This document shows positions 46,203 through 55,379 of a stretch of DNA of 64,000 nt, one piece after another. A model generated the notes under the pieces. That model did not search any database. It was not told the origin of the DNA and saw only the letters and a program-made list of their open reading frames with translations. The stretch is from Burkholderia arboris (GTDB lineage: Bacteria > Pseudomonadota > Gammaproteobacteria > Burkholderiales > Burkholderiaceae). The stretch covers positions 124,001-188,000 of the forward strand of contig NZ_CABVPX010000010.1 of NCBI RefSeq assembly GCF_902499125.1. The letters are read 5' to 3'. Positions within the stretch are counted from its first letter, which is position 1. Each line of letters begins with the position of its first letter. The position numbers were made by a program, and so were the translations under genes.

Positions 46203-48035
46203 ATGAATCAGGTTGCAAACAAGAAACAAAAGCACATTCGCCTCGTGAAACTCGTATTCGCCGCCGCAGCCGCCGCTTCGTTCGGCATGGCGACCGCCCA
46301 TGCCGCGCCCGCGGCCGGCTGGACGGAAACGCGCACCAAGGGGTTCCTGCCGCTCGTGCAGCAAAACGAAGCCGGCACCGCCGGCGCGCCCGCCGCGAGC
46401 ACGGCCGCCGCTGCCGCTGCGGCCATCGAAATGGCGCCCGGCGAATCGGTGGACGTCGTGCTCGGGCTGAACCTGCGCAACGAAGCCCAGCTCGACCAGT
46501 ACCTGCGCGACCTGCATACGCCCGGCTCGCCGCACTACCGGCAGTTCCTCACGCCTGCGCAGTTCGCCGCGCAATATGCGCCGACCGACCAGCAGGTCGC
46601 ATCCGTCGTCGCACACCTGCGCAAGGCAGGCTTCGTGAATATCGTGGTCGCGCCGAACCGGCTGCTGGTGTCCGCGTCGGGCACCGCGGCAACCATCAAG
46701 TCCGCGTTCCGCACGACCCTCAAGCGCTTCACGCGCAACGGCCGCAGCGTCTATGCGAACACCGATGCCGCGCAAGTGCCGAACGCGATCGGCGGCATCG
46801 TCGGTACGGTGCTCGGCCTGCAGAACGTCGAGCTGATGCATACGGGCGCGGGCAGCAAGCCGCAAGGCAACACCAGCAACCTGACGATCCCGGCCGGCGC
46901 GTCGGCCGTGCCGCACAACCCGACCGAGTTCTCGTCGATCTACGGCGGCGACGGCACGCCGACCGCCTCGCAGACCACGGTCGGCATCATCTCCGAAGGC
47001 GACCTGTCGCAGACGGTGAGCGACCTCAATACGTTCGCTGCGAACAACGGCCTCGGCTCGATCAGCAGCAGCATCGTGAAGACGGGCCCGGCCGGCAGTT
47101 CGTACACCGACACCGACGGCACCGTCGAATGGAATCTCGACAGCCAGTCGATCGTCGGCGCGGCCGGCGGCAGCGTGAAGCAGGTCGTGTTCTACGCCGC
47201 GCCGTCGATGTCGCTCACGGCGATCACGGCCGCCTACAACAAGGCCGTGACCGACAACGTCGCGAAGGTGATCAACGTGTCGCTCGGCGTGTGCGAATCG
47301 TCCGCGAACAGCACCGGCTCGCAGGCCACCGACGACACCATCTTCAAGCAGGCGGTCGCGCAGGGGCAAACCTTCTCCGTTTCCGCCGGCGACCACGGCG
47401 CGTACGAATGCGCGAGCGGCACGCCGTCGCGCTCGACCTACACGGTGAGCGAACCGGCCACGTCGCCGTACGTGATCGCGGTGGGCGGCACGACGCTGTT
47501 CACCAATTCGTCGACCAACGCGTACAACAGCGAGATCGTCTGGAACGATCCGAGCTGGCAGCCGGGTACCGTGTGGTCGACGGGCGGCGGGTACAGCAAG
47601 TACGAGGCCGCGCCGACGTGGCAGTCGTCGAGCCTCACGGGGTCGACCAAGCGCGCACTGCCCGACGTCGGCTTCGACGCCGACCTGCGCACCGGCGCGA
47701 TTCTCGTCGTGAACGGCCAGACGTCCGACACGCTGTGGGGTTCGGGCTACCTGAACAACGAAGGCGGCACGAGTCTCGCCGCGCCGATCTTCACGGGCAT
47801 CTGGGCGCGGCTGCAGTCGGCCAACAACAATGCGCTCGGGTTCCCCGCGTCGAGCATCTACAAGTACTTCCCGTCCAACGCGGCGCTGGTGCACGACGTC
47901 ACGTCCGGCAACAACGGCAGCGGCACCTACGGCTACAAGGCGAAGGCCGGCTGGGACGCGACGACGGGCTTCGGCAGCGTGAACATCTCGAAGCTGAACG
48001 CGTTCATCCAGAGCACGTCGGATTTCGCGCGCTGA
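46203..48035 (+). CDS. Secreted sedolisin (S53), second paralogue
   Basis: A 610-residue preproprotein with a signal peptide ending AHAAPAAG. An Ala-rich insertion (residues about 60-75) lies near the start of the pro-domain. The pro-kumamolisin domain follows (residues 80-215), then the S53 core with Glu309 and Asp313 (VEWNLDSQ), Asp397 (SAGDHG) and Ser524 (GGTSLAAP). All catalytic positions are intact. Many blocks are shared with the 1194-2927 sedolisin (PNRLLVSASGTA, LDSQSIVG, GTSLAAPIFTG), so both derive from one ancestor. An intrinsic terminator follows. Confidence 0.93.
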   Translation: MNQVANKKQKHIRLVKLVFAAAAAASFGMATAHAAPAAGWTETRTKGFLPLVQQNEAGTAGAPAASTAAAAAAAIEMAPGESVDVVLGLNLRNEAQLDQYLRDLHTPGSPHYRQFLTPAQFAAQYAPTDQQVASVVAHLRKAGFVNIVVAPNRLLVSASGTAATIKSAFRTTLKRFTRNGRSVYANTDAAQVPNAIGGIVGTVLGLQNVELMHTGAGSKPQGNTSNLTIPAGASAVPHNPTEFSSIYGGDGTPTASQTTVGIISEGDLSQTVSDLNTFAANNGLGSISSSIVKTGPAGSSYTDTDGTVEWNLDSQSIVGAAGGSVKQVVFYAAPSMSLTAITAAYNKAVTDNVAKVINVSLGVCESSANSTGSQATDDTIFKQAVAQGQTFSVSAGDHGAYECASGTPSRSTYTVSEPATSPYVIAVGGTTLFTNSSTNAYNSEIVWNDPSWQPGTVWSTGGGYSKYEAAPTWQSSSLTGSTKRALPDVGFDADLRTGAILVVNGQTSDTLWGSGYLNNEGGTSLAAPIFTGIWARLQSANNNALGFPASSIYKYFPSNAALVHDVTSGNNGSGTYGYKAKAGWDATTGFGSVNISKLNAFIQSTSDFAR

Positions 48036-48440
48036 TGGACGGCTGACCGCCCCGGTTCCGGGCGTGCGCCGCTTCGCGCGCCCGGAACCGCATACCCCCG
48101 CGTAACAAGAACCCGCGACGGCTGCAAAGCCGTCGCGGGTTTTCTGCATTCCGCGTAATCTCGCGGAGCATGCCACCGGGACGATACGCTCGCCGACCTT
48201 GCAATCGTTGCGCAAGCAACTTTCATATCGCTTACCCGACCGGCGCCCACCTGCTTACGGACTGCAAGGTACACACACTGTTACACAACCCGCTGACACC
48301 TTCCGTGCGTGTCGTGCGTTTAACTGAATATATCGATTCGTCGCGGGACACCCGCCATGCGGACATGGGCTCGGCACAGTGCTGATGCCGATCGCGCGGC
48401 CCGCGTGCCCGACAACGCCGCACCACACCGAACCAACACC
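48036..48440. other. Intergenic region between sedolisin and DUF3300 gene
   Basis: About 400 bases. The terminator at 48110-48143 ends the sedolisin transcript. The remaining sequence has AT-richer patches near 48220 and 48320-48345 that may hold the promoter of the DUF3300 gene. No gene is supported. Confidence 0.4.
48110..48143 (+). terminator. Intrinsic terminator after sedolisin
   Basis: ACCCGCGACGGC and GCCGTCGCGGGT form a 12-13 bp stem around TGCAAA, followed by TTT. A closely related stem occurs at 54456-54490, so this is a recurring terminator type in this genome. Confidence 0.85.
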
Positions 48441-50105
48441 ATGAAAACCGCACGTGCACATCACCGCCCCGTCAGAACGCTGATCGCGTCGTCCATCATC
48501 GTGTCGCTGCTCGGCCTGTCGGCCTGCAACAAGAACAGCGACAGCAACGCCGCCGTACCGGCCAGCGACGCAAACACGGCCTCGGCGGCACTGCCCGCGT
48601 CGGCACCGGTCGCGTACACGCCGCCGACGGCCGACCAGCTCTACCAGATGGTCGCGCCGATCGCGCTGTTCCCCGACAAACTCGTCGCACTGGTGCTGGC
48701 GGGTGCAACGTATCCGGACCAGGTGACGGGCGCCAATACCTGGGTGACGCAGAATCCGTCGCTGAAGGGGCCGGCGCTCGCGACCGCCGCCGATACGCAG
48801 CCGTGGGACCCGTCCGTCAAGGCGTTGACCGCGTTCCCCGCGGTGCTCGCGCAGATGGCGTCGACCCCGGCCTGGACCACGTCGCTCGGCCAGGCGTACT
48901 ACAACGATCCGACCGACGTGATGAACGCGATTCAGGTGATGCGCCAGCGCGCGCAGACGTCCGGGCATCTCCGCTCCGGCGGCCAGATGCGGGTCACGCA
49001 AGTCGCTCAGGCCGCGCCGGCCGGCTATACGCCGGCCACCGACGCGCCCGTGGTCTACGCCGGGCCGGCAATCGTGCCGCCGCCCGAGCAGGCGATCGAG
49101 ATCGAGTCCGCGCAGCCCGACGTCGTCTACGTCCCGTCGTACAACCCGACCGTCGTCTACGGCGAGCCGGTTTCAGCCTACCCCGGTTATGTGTATCGGC
49201 CGCCCGCATACAGCACCGGCGAAATCGTCGCGGCCGGCGTGATCACATTCGGCGTCGGCATCGCCGTCGGCGCCGCGATCTTCGGACACCACGACTGGGG
49301 CTGGCATGCATGGGGCATGAACTGGGGCGCGCCGCATCCGGACGGCCCGCGCTGGAACGGCGGCTGGCAACGCCCGGCCGTGGTGTACAACCACACCACG
49401 TACGTGACGAAGTCGACCACCGTGATCAACAACATCACCAACATCCGCAACACGCGCATCACGAACAATTACGGCGGCAACGTCACCAACAACACGACGA
49501 TCGAACGCAATACGATGCAGCCGGGTACGGAGCCGATACGCGGACAGGCGATGGAGCAACGCCCGGGCGCCGCGCCGATGACGATGCCGCATTTCGCCGC
49601 GAACGACGCGCGCCCCGGTGCCCGGCCGGCGCCGGAAGCCTTCGCGCAGCACCGCGCGAATGAGCCGCATGCCGACGCACCGGCGCAGCACCCGCCCGGC
49701 GCGATGCACGACGAGAGGCAGCAGGCGATGCAGCAGGAGCGCGCCGCGCCGGAAAATCGCGCGGCCGTGCAGCAGCAGCAACTTCAGCAACAGCAGCGCA
49801 ACGAGGCGCAGCGGCAACACGAAGCGATGCAACAGCACGACGCGGCACGGCAGGAGCAGCAACAACGAGAGGAAATGCAGCAACACAACGCGGCGCAGCA
49901 ACAACAGCGCGAAGCAATGCAGCAACGTAACGCGGCCGAGCAGCAACAACACAAGGAGGCGCAACCACGCAACGAAGCGCACCCGCAGGAACACGCGGCC
50001 GCGCCGCCGCGGCAACCGGCGCCCGAGCACGCGCCCGCTCAGCATCCGCACCCTGCGGAATCGCATCCGCCGCAGCACGAGTCGCGCGAACACCGTCCGG
50101 AGTGA
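48441..50105 (+). CDS. DUF3300 lipoprotein with Gln/His-rich C-terminal tail
   Basis: A 554-residue lipoprotein with lipobox LLGLSAC (Cys about 31). The DUF3300 domain (residues about 60-230) has LYQMVAPIALFPDKLVALVL and VVYVPSYNPTVVYG. A hydrophobic segment IVAAGVITFGVGIAVGAAIF at about residues 270-289 is followed by HDWGWHAWGMNWG. The last 150 residues are low complexity, dominated by Gln, His, Glu and Ala, with the run QQQQLQQQQ. DUF3300 has no proven function; it is found in envelope lipoproteins of proteobacteria. The start has only a weak ribosome site. Confidence 0.85.
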   Translation: MKTARAHHRPVRTLIASSIIVSLLGLSACNKNSDSNAAVPASDANTASAALPASAPVAYTPPTADQLYQMVAPIALFPDKLVALVLAGATYPDQVTGANTWVTQNPSLKGPALATAADTQPWDPSVKALTAFPAVLAQMASTPAWTTSLGQAYYNDPTDVMNAIQVMRQRAQTSGHLRSGGQMRVTQVAQAAPAGYTPATDAPVVYAGPAIVPPPEQAIEIESAQPDVVYVPSYNPTVVYGEPVSAYPGYVYRPPAYSTGEIVAAGVITFGVGIAVGAAIFGHHDWGWHAWGMNWGAPHPDGPRWNGGWQRPAVVYNHTTYVTKSTTVINNITNIRNTRITNNYGGNVTNNTTIERNTMQPGTEPIRGQAMEQRPGAAPMTMPHFAANDARPGARPAPEAFAQHRANEPHADAPAQHPPGAMHDERQQAMQQERAAPENRAAVQQQQLQQQQRNEAQRQHEAMQQHDAARQEQQQREEMQQHNAAQQQQREAMQQRNAAEQQQHKEAQPRNEAHPQEHAAAPPRQPAPEHAPAQHPHPAESHPPQHESREHRPE

Positions 50106-50144
50106 CAACGCCACACCACGGCAGCACGACACGGATCACGCTGC

Positions 50145-50184
50145 GGTGCGAAAACGGCGCGGCCTATCGCGCCGCGCACCTTTT
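50145..50184 (+). terminator. Terminator after DUF3300 gene
   Basis: GGTGCG and CGCACC enclose a second stem CGGCGCG/CGCGCCG with loop GCCTAT; an AAAA bulge lies between. TTTT follows. It ends the DUF3300 transcript 40 bases after the stop. Confidence 0.65.
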
Positions 50185-50243
50185 GTATCGCACGCGACGC
50201 GCGCCGCCTGCTTCGTCAACGCTTCTCGGCCCTGCCGCGCCAT

Positions 50244-50894
50244 TCAATCTGCCCAGTTGCGGACGTAGTCCGGCACGGGCACGTTGCCGTCGGCATGAAT
50301 GGGCGTGCCGCGCGCCGTCTTCAGCGGCAGGATCCCTGACCAGACAGCGAGTTCCAGATCTTCGTCCTTGTCGGACGGCATCGAGTCGCTGACTTTCACC
50401 GCCGCTTCCGCAAGAGCAATCCGCAGCACGCTGGTCGCGTTGAGCTCCTTCGAATTGCCCGGCCGCGCTTCATGCTTGCGACCCGCGGCGATCTTGTCCA
50501 TGAAGGCATCCAGCGCCTCGAGCTTCTCCGCACTGCCCTCCACCACATCGAACTGCCCGTAGATCACCGCGGATCGATAATTCATCGAATGACTGAAGGC
50601 CGACTTGGCCAACACCAGCCCGTCCAGCAACGTGATGGCGACGGAGGCCGGTGCGCCCGCCGACAGCGCCTTGACCATCCTGCTGCCGTTGGACCCGTGG
50701 ATATAGAGGTCGTCGCCCCGTCTCCAGTGCGCGGTCGGGATGCAATGCGTGTCCTCGCCGGCGCTGAACGCGATGTGGCAAACGTACGCGTCGTCCACGA
50801 TGCGGTAGAGCATCGCGCGATCGCAATTCGCCAGTTCGGGCAGGCGGCGAATGGTGGTACGGGATGTGGGAGAGAGGACGGCCTGGTCTTTCAT
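50244..50894 (-). CDS. Pyridoxamine 5'-phosphate oxidase-family (flavin-binding split barrel) protein
   Basis: A 216-residue protein of the PNPOx-like fold, which binds FMN or heme. The N-terminal half has CHIAFSAGEDTHCIPTAHWR, then the LYIHGSNGSRMVKALSAG strand and SHSMNYRSAVIYGQF. AGGAAAA precedes the ATG at 50894. It is divergent from a MocR regulator with a PLP-binding fold. MocR genes are often next to such PNPOx-like or vitamin B6 genes, so it may act on a B6 vitamer, but this is not shown. True PdxH motifs were not identified. Confidence 0.88.
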   Translation of the reverse strand: MKDQAVLSPTSRTTIRRLPELANCDRAMLYRIVDDAYVCHIAFSAGEDTHCIPTAHWRRGDDLYIHGSNGSRMVKALSAGAPASVAITLLDGLVLAKSAFSHSMNYRSAVIYGQFDVVEGSAEKLEALDAFMDKIAAGRKHEARPGNSKELNATSVLRIALAEAAVKVSDSMPSDKDEDLELAVWSGILPLKTARGTPIHADGNVPVPDYVRNWAD

Positions 50895-51220
50895 GTTTCG
50901 TTTTCCTGTTCGCACGACCTTGCGCGCATCGATCGGCCCGCATTTCGGCAAGTCGCGGGTATCCGCTCGAACATATATTTGTACTGCGAATTGCATGAAT
51001 TCGGGATCGAAGCGGAATCGTGCGGCATCCACGCCTGAGCGACCACTCGATCGGCCTATCGACAGCCGCTCGCCAAATCGATCAAAATACGCGCGGGCCC
51101 CGAGCCGAAACGACCACCGGAAATGCCAGCGTACTGGCCTGCACCGCGAGAACGTGAACAGTACGATGCGCGTCGAATCTTAAAAAGAACCAGCTCAAGG
51201 ATATTTTTTAGAACCAGCCC
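50895..51220. other. Divergent control region between PNPOx-like gene and MocR gene
   Basis: About 325 bases holding two divergent promoters. Near the MocR start is an AT-rich patch with two 9-bp direct repeats (51186-51218). No further gene is supported. Confidence 0.5.
51186..51218 (+). promoter_or_regulatory. Direct repeats, likely MocR operator
   Basis: AGAACCAGC occurs twice in direct orientation (51186-51194 and 51210-51218), with starts 24 bases apart. The second copy ends two bases before the MocR ATG, so bound protein would block transcription or translation start. Tandem direct repeats with this spacing are the typical site of MocR dimers. Confidence 0.65.
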
Positions 51221-52687
51221 ATGGATCTCGCGCTGCTCATCTCATCGCTTTCCCGACAGGACGGCACGACAACGCACAGCCAGCAGGAAGCCCTCTACCG
51301 GAACCTGCGCAACATGCTGCTGGACGGGCACATTCCGCCCGGCACGCGGCTCGCTTCGACGCGCGTGCTCGCAGCGGAGCTGGGTATCGCGCGCAATTCG
51401 GCGGTCTATGCGTACGAGCGCCTTGCCGAGGAAGGCTTCGTGGCCGCCACGCGTAACGGCACGATCACGCTATGGGACGGTTGCGGCCGCCCGAGCGCCG
51501 CGCACGAAAACGGCCCGGCCCCGGTTCGCCTGTCCGAGCGTGTGCACGGGCTCGAAAACGCCCACCCCGAACCCGAACGCATGCTGCCGTTCGTCCCCGG
51601 CCTCCCTTCACTCGACGAATTCCCCGTTGCCCAGTGGCGCCGTTGCATCGAGCGCGCGTGGAAAGTCATCAAGCCCACCCAGCTCGCGTATGGCCCGGTC
51701 GAAGGGCTGCCCGAATTGCGGCGCGCCGTGGCCGCGTATATCCGGGTCTCGCGCGGCGTGCGCTGCGAAACCGGGCAGGTCTTCATCACCGACGGCACGC
51801 AAAGCAGCCTCGAATTGTGCGCGCGCATGCTGGCGAATCCCGGCGAGTTCGGCTGGCTCGAGAACCCCTGCTACAACGGCGCCCGTACCGCATTCCAGTC
51901 GACCGGCCTGAATATCGTGCCGATCGACGTCGATCACGAAGGGATGGCGCCGACCGGCGAACAGTGGCGCACGCAAGCGCCCCGGCTGATCTATACGACG
52001 CCCTCGCATCAATACCCGCTCGGCGCGCTGATGAGCCCCCGGCGGCGAGCGGCGCTCGTCGAGCACGCGCGTACGTGCGGCGCGTGGATCATCGAGGACG
52101 ACTACGACAGCGAGTTCCGCCACGGCGGGCAGCCGCTGCCCGCGATCCAGGGCCTGCATGCCGACGCGCCGGTCTGCTATCTCGGCACGTTCAGCAAGAC
52201 GATGTTTCCCGCCCTTCGGCTCGGCTTCATGGTGGTGCCGCCGATCCTGGTCGACCGCTTCACCAGCACGCTGCGCGAACTCGTCCATCGCGGTCATTCG
52301 GCTGATCAACTCGCGATGGCCGAATTCATCGACACCGGCCTGTTTGCGCGGCACCTGCGCAAGATGAGGGCGCTCTACGCAGACCGGCGGAGCAGTCTCG
52401 AAGCGGCACTCGCCCGCCACCTCGGCACCACGCTGAGCATTCGGGCCAGCCCGGGCGGCATGCATCTTTCCGCGGACCTCGCGATTGCGCTGCACGACAC
52501 CGACATCGCCCGCGCCGCATCCGCGCAGGGCTTGCAGCTTCAGCCGTTGAGCAGCTATGGCGTCGGCGACGGCCGCCGCTACAACGGCTTCGTGCTCGGG
52601 TATTCGGGGCTGAACGACGCGACGATCGAGACAGCGGCGATGCAGTTCGCGACCGTCATCGAGCAGCACGCACGCAAGCGGCCCTGA
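51221..52687 (+). CDS. MocR-family regulator (GntR HTH and aminotransferase-like domain)
   Basis: A 488-residue fusion: HTH at about residues 20-85 (SQQEALYRNLRNMLLDG, then RLASTRVLAAELGIARNS), aminotransferase-like domain from about 105 with LIYTTPSHQYPLGALMS, WIIEDDYDSEFRHG and the Lys of YLGTFSKTMFPALRLGFM, which should form the PLP Schiff base. The cofactor residues are present. It is divergent from a PNPOx-like gene and preceded by the direct-repeat operator. A role in vitamin B6 control (PdxR-like) is plausible. It shares layout with the 9170 regulator but differs clearly in sequence. Confidence 0.9.
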   Translation: MDLALLISSLSRQDGTTTHSQQEALYRNLRNMLLDGHIPPGTRLASTRVLAAELGIARNSAVYAYERLAEEGFVAATRNGTITLWDGCGRPSAAHENGPAPVRLSERVHGLENAHPEPERMLPFVPGLPSLDEFPVAQWRRCIERAWKVIKPTQLAYGPVEGLPELRRAVAAYIRVSRGVRCETGQVFITDGTQSSLELCARMLANPGEFGWLENPCYNGARTAFQSTGLNIVPIDVDHEGMAPTGEQWRTQAPRLIYTTPSHQYPLGALMSPRRRAALVEHARTCGAWIIEDDYDSEFRHGGQPLPAIQGLHADAPVCYLGTFSKTMFPALRLGFMVVPPILVDRFTSTLRELVHRGHSADQLAMAEFIDTGLFARHLRKMRALYADRRSSLEAALARHLGTTLSIRASPGGMHLSADLAIALHDTDIARAASAQGLQLQPLSSYGVGDGRRYNGFVLGYSGLNDATIETAAMQFATVIEQHARKRP

Positions 52688-52709
52688 GCGTCACACGACG
52701 CATCGCCGC

Positions 52710-54260
52710 TCACAGTTGCGATTCGATCGGAAACAGCCCGAGAAACCACACCTCCATCCGGCGCGCCGTCGACACTTCGGGGTCATGGTCGAACTCGGTG
52801 ACCTTCCCGTCCGAATCGGTCTGAATCCACTTGAGCCGCCCTTTCCCTGCCGGATCGGTCCGCGGCTCGACACGCCACGCGATCCGGTCGAGTCGCGATT
52901 CCAGATCGTTCGCCACCTGCGCCGCAATCGCCGGGCTCTCGCAGAAAACGCCGATCTCGGTATTGAGGTTCAGCGAGCGCGGATCGAAATTCATCGATCC
53001 GATGAAAATGCGCTTGTGGTCGAACACGTAGGTCTTCGCATGCAGCGACGCACGCGACGACCCGATGATGACGTCCTTCGAAATGCTCTTGTCGCCCGAC
53101 GGCCGCCGTTCGTAAAGCCGCACGCCGGCCGCCACGAGATCGCTCCGGTAGCGCCGATAGCCGGCATGCACGGCCGCCACGTCGGTCGACGCAAGCGAAT
53201 TGGTGAGCACCGTCACGCGCACGCCGCGCGCCGAATACGCGCGCAGCCGCTCGACGAAGTCCTTGCCCGGCACGAAATACGGCGACACGATCAGCAGGTC
53301 ATGTTCGGGCTGCAATACGATGGCGCGCAACTGCGGCAACAGGTGCCCGTCGCTGTCCTTCGGCGAATGCGCGATCTTCGACGGATCGTCGTACAGCACC
53401 GTCGCGTGCCCCCACGACAGTTCCGTGCCCTGCCCGTGAACGATCCGGTCGAGCCGCTGCCTGGCCTCGATCACGTAAGGATTGTCTTCCATCGTCCTCA
53501 GGTAGTCGCGCAACCGTTCGCGCTCGCGATCCAGCCCGCCCGGTGCCGCTGCGTGCCCGACCAGTGCGTCGATCGGATACGCATACGGGGAATTCCAGAA
53601 CGTGTCGAATTCCGTCGAGATGGCTTTCACGGCCGGACCGTGGACAACGACATCGATATCGCCGAACTCCAGCATCGTCGATGCACCGAAGTATTCGTCG
53701 CCGATATTGCGGCCGCCGACGATCGCCGCCTGGTTGTCCGCGATCATCGCCTTGTTGTGCATGCGCCGGTTGACACGCGAGAACTCGAACACCGTGCCGA
53801 TCTTCTTGAACCGGCGCGTGGCAACCGGATTGAACAGCCGGATCTCGATGTTCGGGTGCGAACTGATCTCGAGCAGCTTGCGGTCGTCCGCGTTCGTGCC
53901 GAGATCGTCGAGCAGCACGCGCACGCGAACGCCGCGATCGGCCGCGCGAATGATCGCATCGGCCAGTTCATGCCCGGTCAGGTCGTCGTGCCAGATGTAG
54001 TACTGGAGGTCCAGCGAACGGTCGGCGCGGTCGGCAAGCAGCACGCGCGCATCCAGCGCGTCGACCGGATCGGTCAGCACATGAAACGCGTCCTGCCCCG
54101 GATGCGTGCTGGCCTGCTGCTGGAACGCGGCGCCTAGCCGCGTGCTTTCCGTGTCGGTGAACGCATGGGTCGGTACACGATCGGCCTGCGGCGGAAGGCT
54201 GGCGCACGCAACGAGCACCAGCGACGAAAGAATCGCACCCCACGAACGCAGCATGGTCAT
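52710..54260 (-). CDS. clsC: Phospholipase D-family lipoprotein, cardiolipin synthase C-like
   Basis: A 516-residue protein with a lipobox at residue about 19 (LVLVAC). It has two HKD sites: MHNKAMIADNQ with GGRNIGDEYF, and LHAKTYVFDHK with GSMNFDPRS. The catalytic His, Lys and Asp are intact in both. Layout and length match the YmdC/ClsC type, which makes cardiolipin from phosphatidylglycerol and phosphatidylethanolamine. ClsC is normally a cytosolic or membrane-facing enzyme, so the lipoprotein signal suggests a periplasmic variant. It is a single gene, convergent with the MocR gene. Confidence 0.87.
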   Translation of the reverse strand: MTMLRSWGAILSSLVLVACASLPPQADRVPTHAFTDTESTRLGAAFQQQASTHPGQDAFHVLTDPVDALDARVLLADRADRSLDLQYYIWHDDLTGHELADAIIRAADRGVRVRVLLDDLGTNADDRKLLEISSHPNIEIRLFNPVATRRFKKIGTVFEFSRVNRRMHNKAMIADNQAAIVGGRNIGDEYFGASTMLEFGDIDVVVHGPAVKAISTEFDTFWNSPYAYPIDALVGHAAAPGGLDRERERLRDYLRTMEDNPYVIEARQRLDRIVHGQGTELSWGHATVLYDDPSKIAHSPKDSDGHLLPQLRAIVLQPEHDLLIVSPYFVPGKDFVERLRAYSARGVRVTVLTNSLASTDVAAVHAGYRRYRSDLVAAGVRLYERRPSGDKSISKDVIIGSSRASLHAKTYVFDHKRIFIGSMNFDPRSLNLNTEIGVFCESPAIAAQVANDLESRLDRIAWRVEPRTDPAGKGRLKWIQTDSDGKVTEFDHDPEVSTARRMEVWFLGLFPIESQL

Positions 54261-54455
54261 GATTGACGCCCCCCACTCGCGGGCGAAGGTTGTTTATTCT
54301 GGCCACCGGATGAATCACGGGGCTGGCCGGTTATCCGCCGCGCGCGGCCGATGTCCGGTAGTCGCGCGTATCGGTCGCGCTACAGCATACTTCGATTGCC
54401 GACGGCGCGGCACCCTCTCCGTGTTTTCCCGATCCGGACGTACGCTCACGCAAAG

Positions 54456-54490
54456 AAAAACCCGCGACGCATGAAGCCGTCGCGGGTTTT
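54456..54490. terminator. Bidirectional intrinsic terminator
   Basis: AAAACCCGCGACG and CGTCGCGGGTTTT form a 13-bp stem with loop CATGAAGC. On the minus strand UUUUUCUUUG follows, on the plus strand UUUUCGG. The PLD gene starts upstream of it, so on the minus strand it best ends a transcript from the 54550-54729 frame. Confidence 0.8.
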
Positions 54491-54549
54491 CGGCATGCCA
54501 TGACACGACGCGGCATACCTTCCGTTTCTTGCACGAAAGTCGCGCACAT

Positions 54550-54729
54550 TCATTGCCACGCGTGCAGCAGCCGACTACCCGGTAGTGGCGAAACCTCGGA
54601 CGACTTCGCGAAGCAATCCAGCCGTGCCCAAGCCTCGAGATAGCGATACGTCGGCACGCCTTTCGTGCGCGGCGCGTGGCCTTTACGTTTCTGCTTCCTG
54701 ATTAACCCATCATCGACACGAGTCGACAT
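54550..54729 (-). CDS. Candidate small ORF, 59 residues
   Basis: ATG at 54729 and TGA at 54550 enclose a 59-residue frame. The translation is very basic near the N-terminus (LIRKQKRKGHAPRTKG) and then reads VPTYRYLEAWARLDCF. Codon third positions are GC-rich in the middle part, as in real Burkholderia genes, and an intrinsic terminator lies 60 bases downstream in the same direction. The ribosome site is weak and no family is recognised. It might be a live small gene, a remnant of a longer gene, or chance. Confidence 0.35.
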   Translation of the reverse strand: MSTRVDDGLIRKQKRKGHAPRTKGVPTYRYLEAWARLDCFAKSSEVSPLPGSRLLHAWQ

Positions 54730-54875
54730 TTACCACAACAATTCAATTCAATAATAAACAATCGTCAAATCCACCCCTGGCACAAAAATCAACACATCAT
54801 TCAATTTTTATTCATCATCATAAAAAAATCATGCGATAGCCTGAAAATCAACAACCACCTCAACAGGAGAACAAC

Positions 54876-55160
54876 TTGTCCAGATATCGCGATTTAATCG
54901 AGCAACGAGCCGAGCTGGAAAGGCAGATAAATGCCGTGAAATCGAGCGAACGGGCTGCCGTACTCGACGAAGTAAGGCGGCTCGTGATCGAATTCGAGAT
55001 CAACGCGCGTGAAATCTTTGGTGCGAATAAATCGAAAAAGGGTATTAAATTAACCCCGAAGTTCCGCGACCCTGAAACAGGCAAAACCTGGTGCGGCCGC
55101 GGGAGAACGCCCTTGTGGCTCAAAGACAAGGATCCCAAGAACTATTTAATTGCCCGATAG
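54876..55160 (+). CDS. H-NS family nucleoid-associated protein
   Basis: A 94-residue protein from a TTG start with AGGAGA five bases upstream. The N-terminal half is a coiled coil (YRDLIEQRAELERQINAVK, about residues 4-55) for dimerisation. The C-terminus carries the DNA-binding motif: PKFRDPETGKTWCGRGRTPLWL with GRGRTP as the AT-hook-like loop. It is typical of the short beta-proteobacterial H-NS type (BpH3/Bv3F). Codon use is less GC-rich than in neighbours. It faces the Csu-type pilus operon and may silence it and nearby acquired genes. Confidence 0.93.
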   Translation: MSRYRDLIEQRAELERQINAVKSSERAAVLDEVRRLVIEFEINAREIFGANKSKKGIKLTPKFRDPETGKTWCGRGRTPLWLKDKDPKNYLIAR

Positions 55161-55379
55161 ACTATCGATGCGATATCCGAGCGATGTCGCATTTCGATAT
55201 CCGGCAAGCGTATTAAGTCGTTGAAGCCCTGCCCCGCCGCGTTGCCTCCCGGTCAGTCCGCTCGCCCCCCTGGGTCGACAGCAAGAACGGCGCGGGCCGA
55301 AGTCTTCCGCCCGTCTCCCGATTCGTGCGCATGTAGTCGAATGCGCGTTACGTAACGTCAACCACCCAGGTCCGGGCCA

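Larger units (their letters stand above)
54261..54875. other. Intergenic region with AT-rich island and orphan terminator
   Basis: About 615 bases. 54456-54490 is a bidirectional terminator; 54550-54729 may encode a small protein on the minus strand; 54700-54870 is strikingly AT-rich with A and T runs (CATCATAAAAAAATC). The latter precedes the H-NS-family gene and is probably its promoter and possibly its own binding target. No other gene is supported. Confidence 0.5.

Noticed and set aside
46182..48215. 677-residue minus-strand open frame
   Set aside because: Antisense to the second sedolisin; Arg/Gly/Val-rich, no domain or signal.
49750..49980. Repeated CAGCAA/CAACAG units as a CRISPR-like or VNTR array
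   Set aside because: These are Gln codons inside the DUF3300 tail, with irregular units and no spacers.
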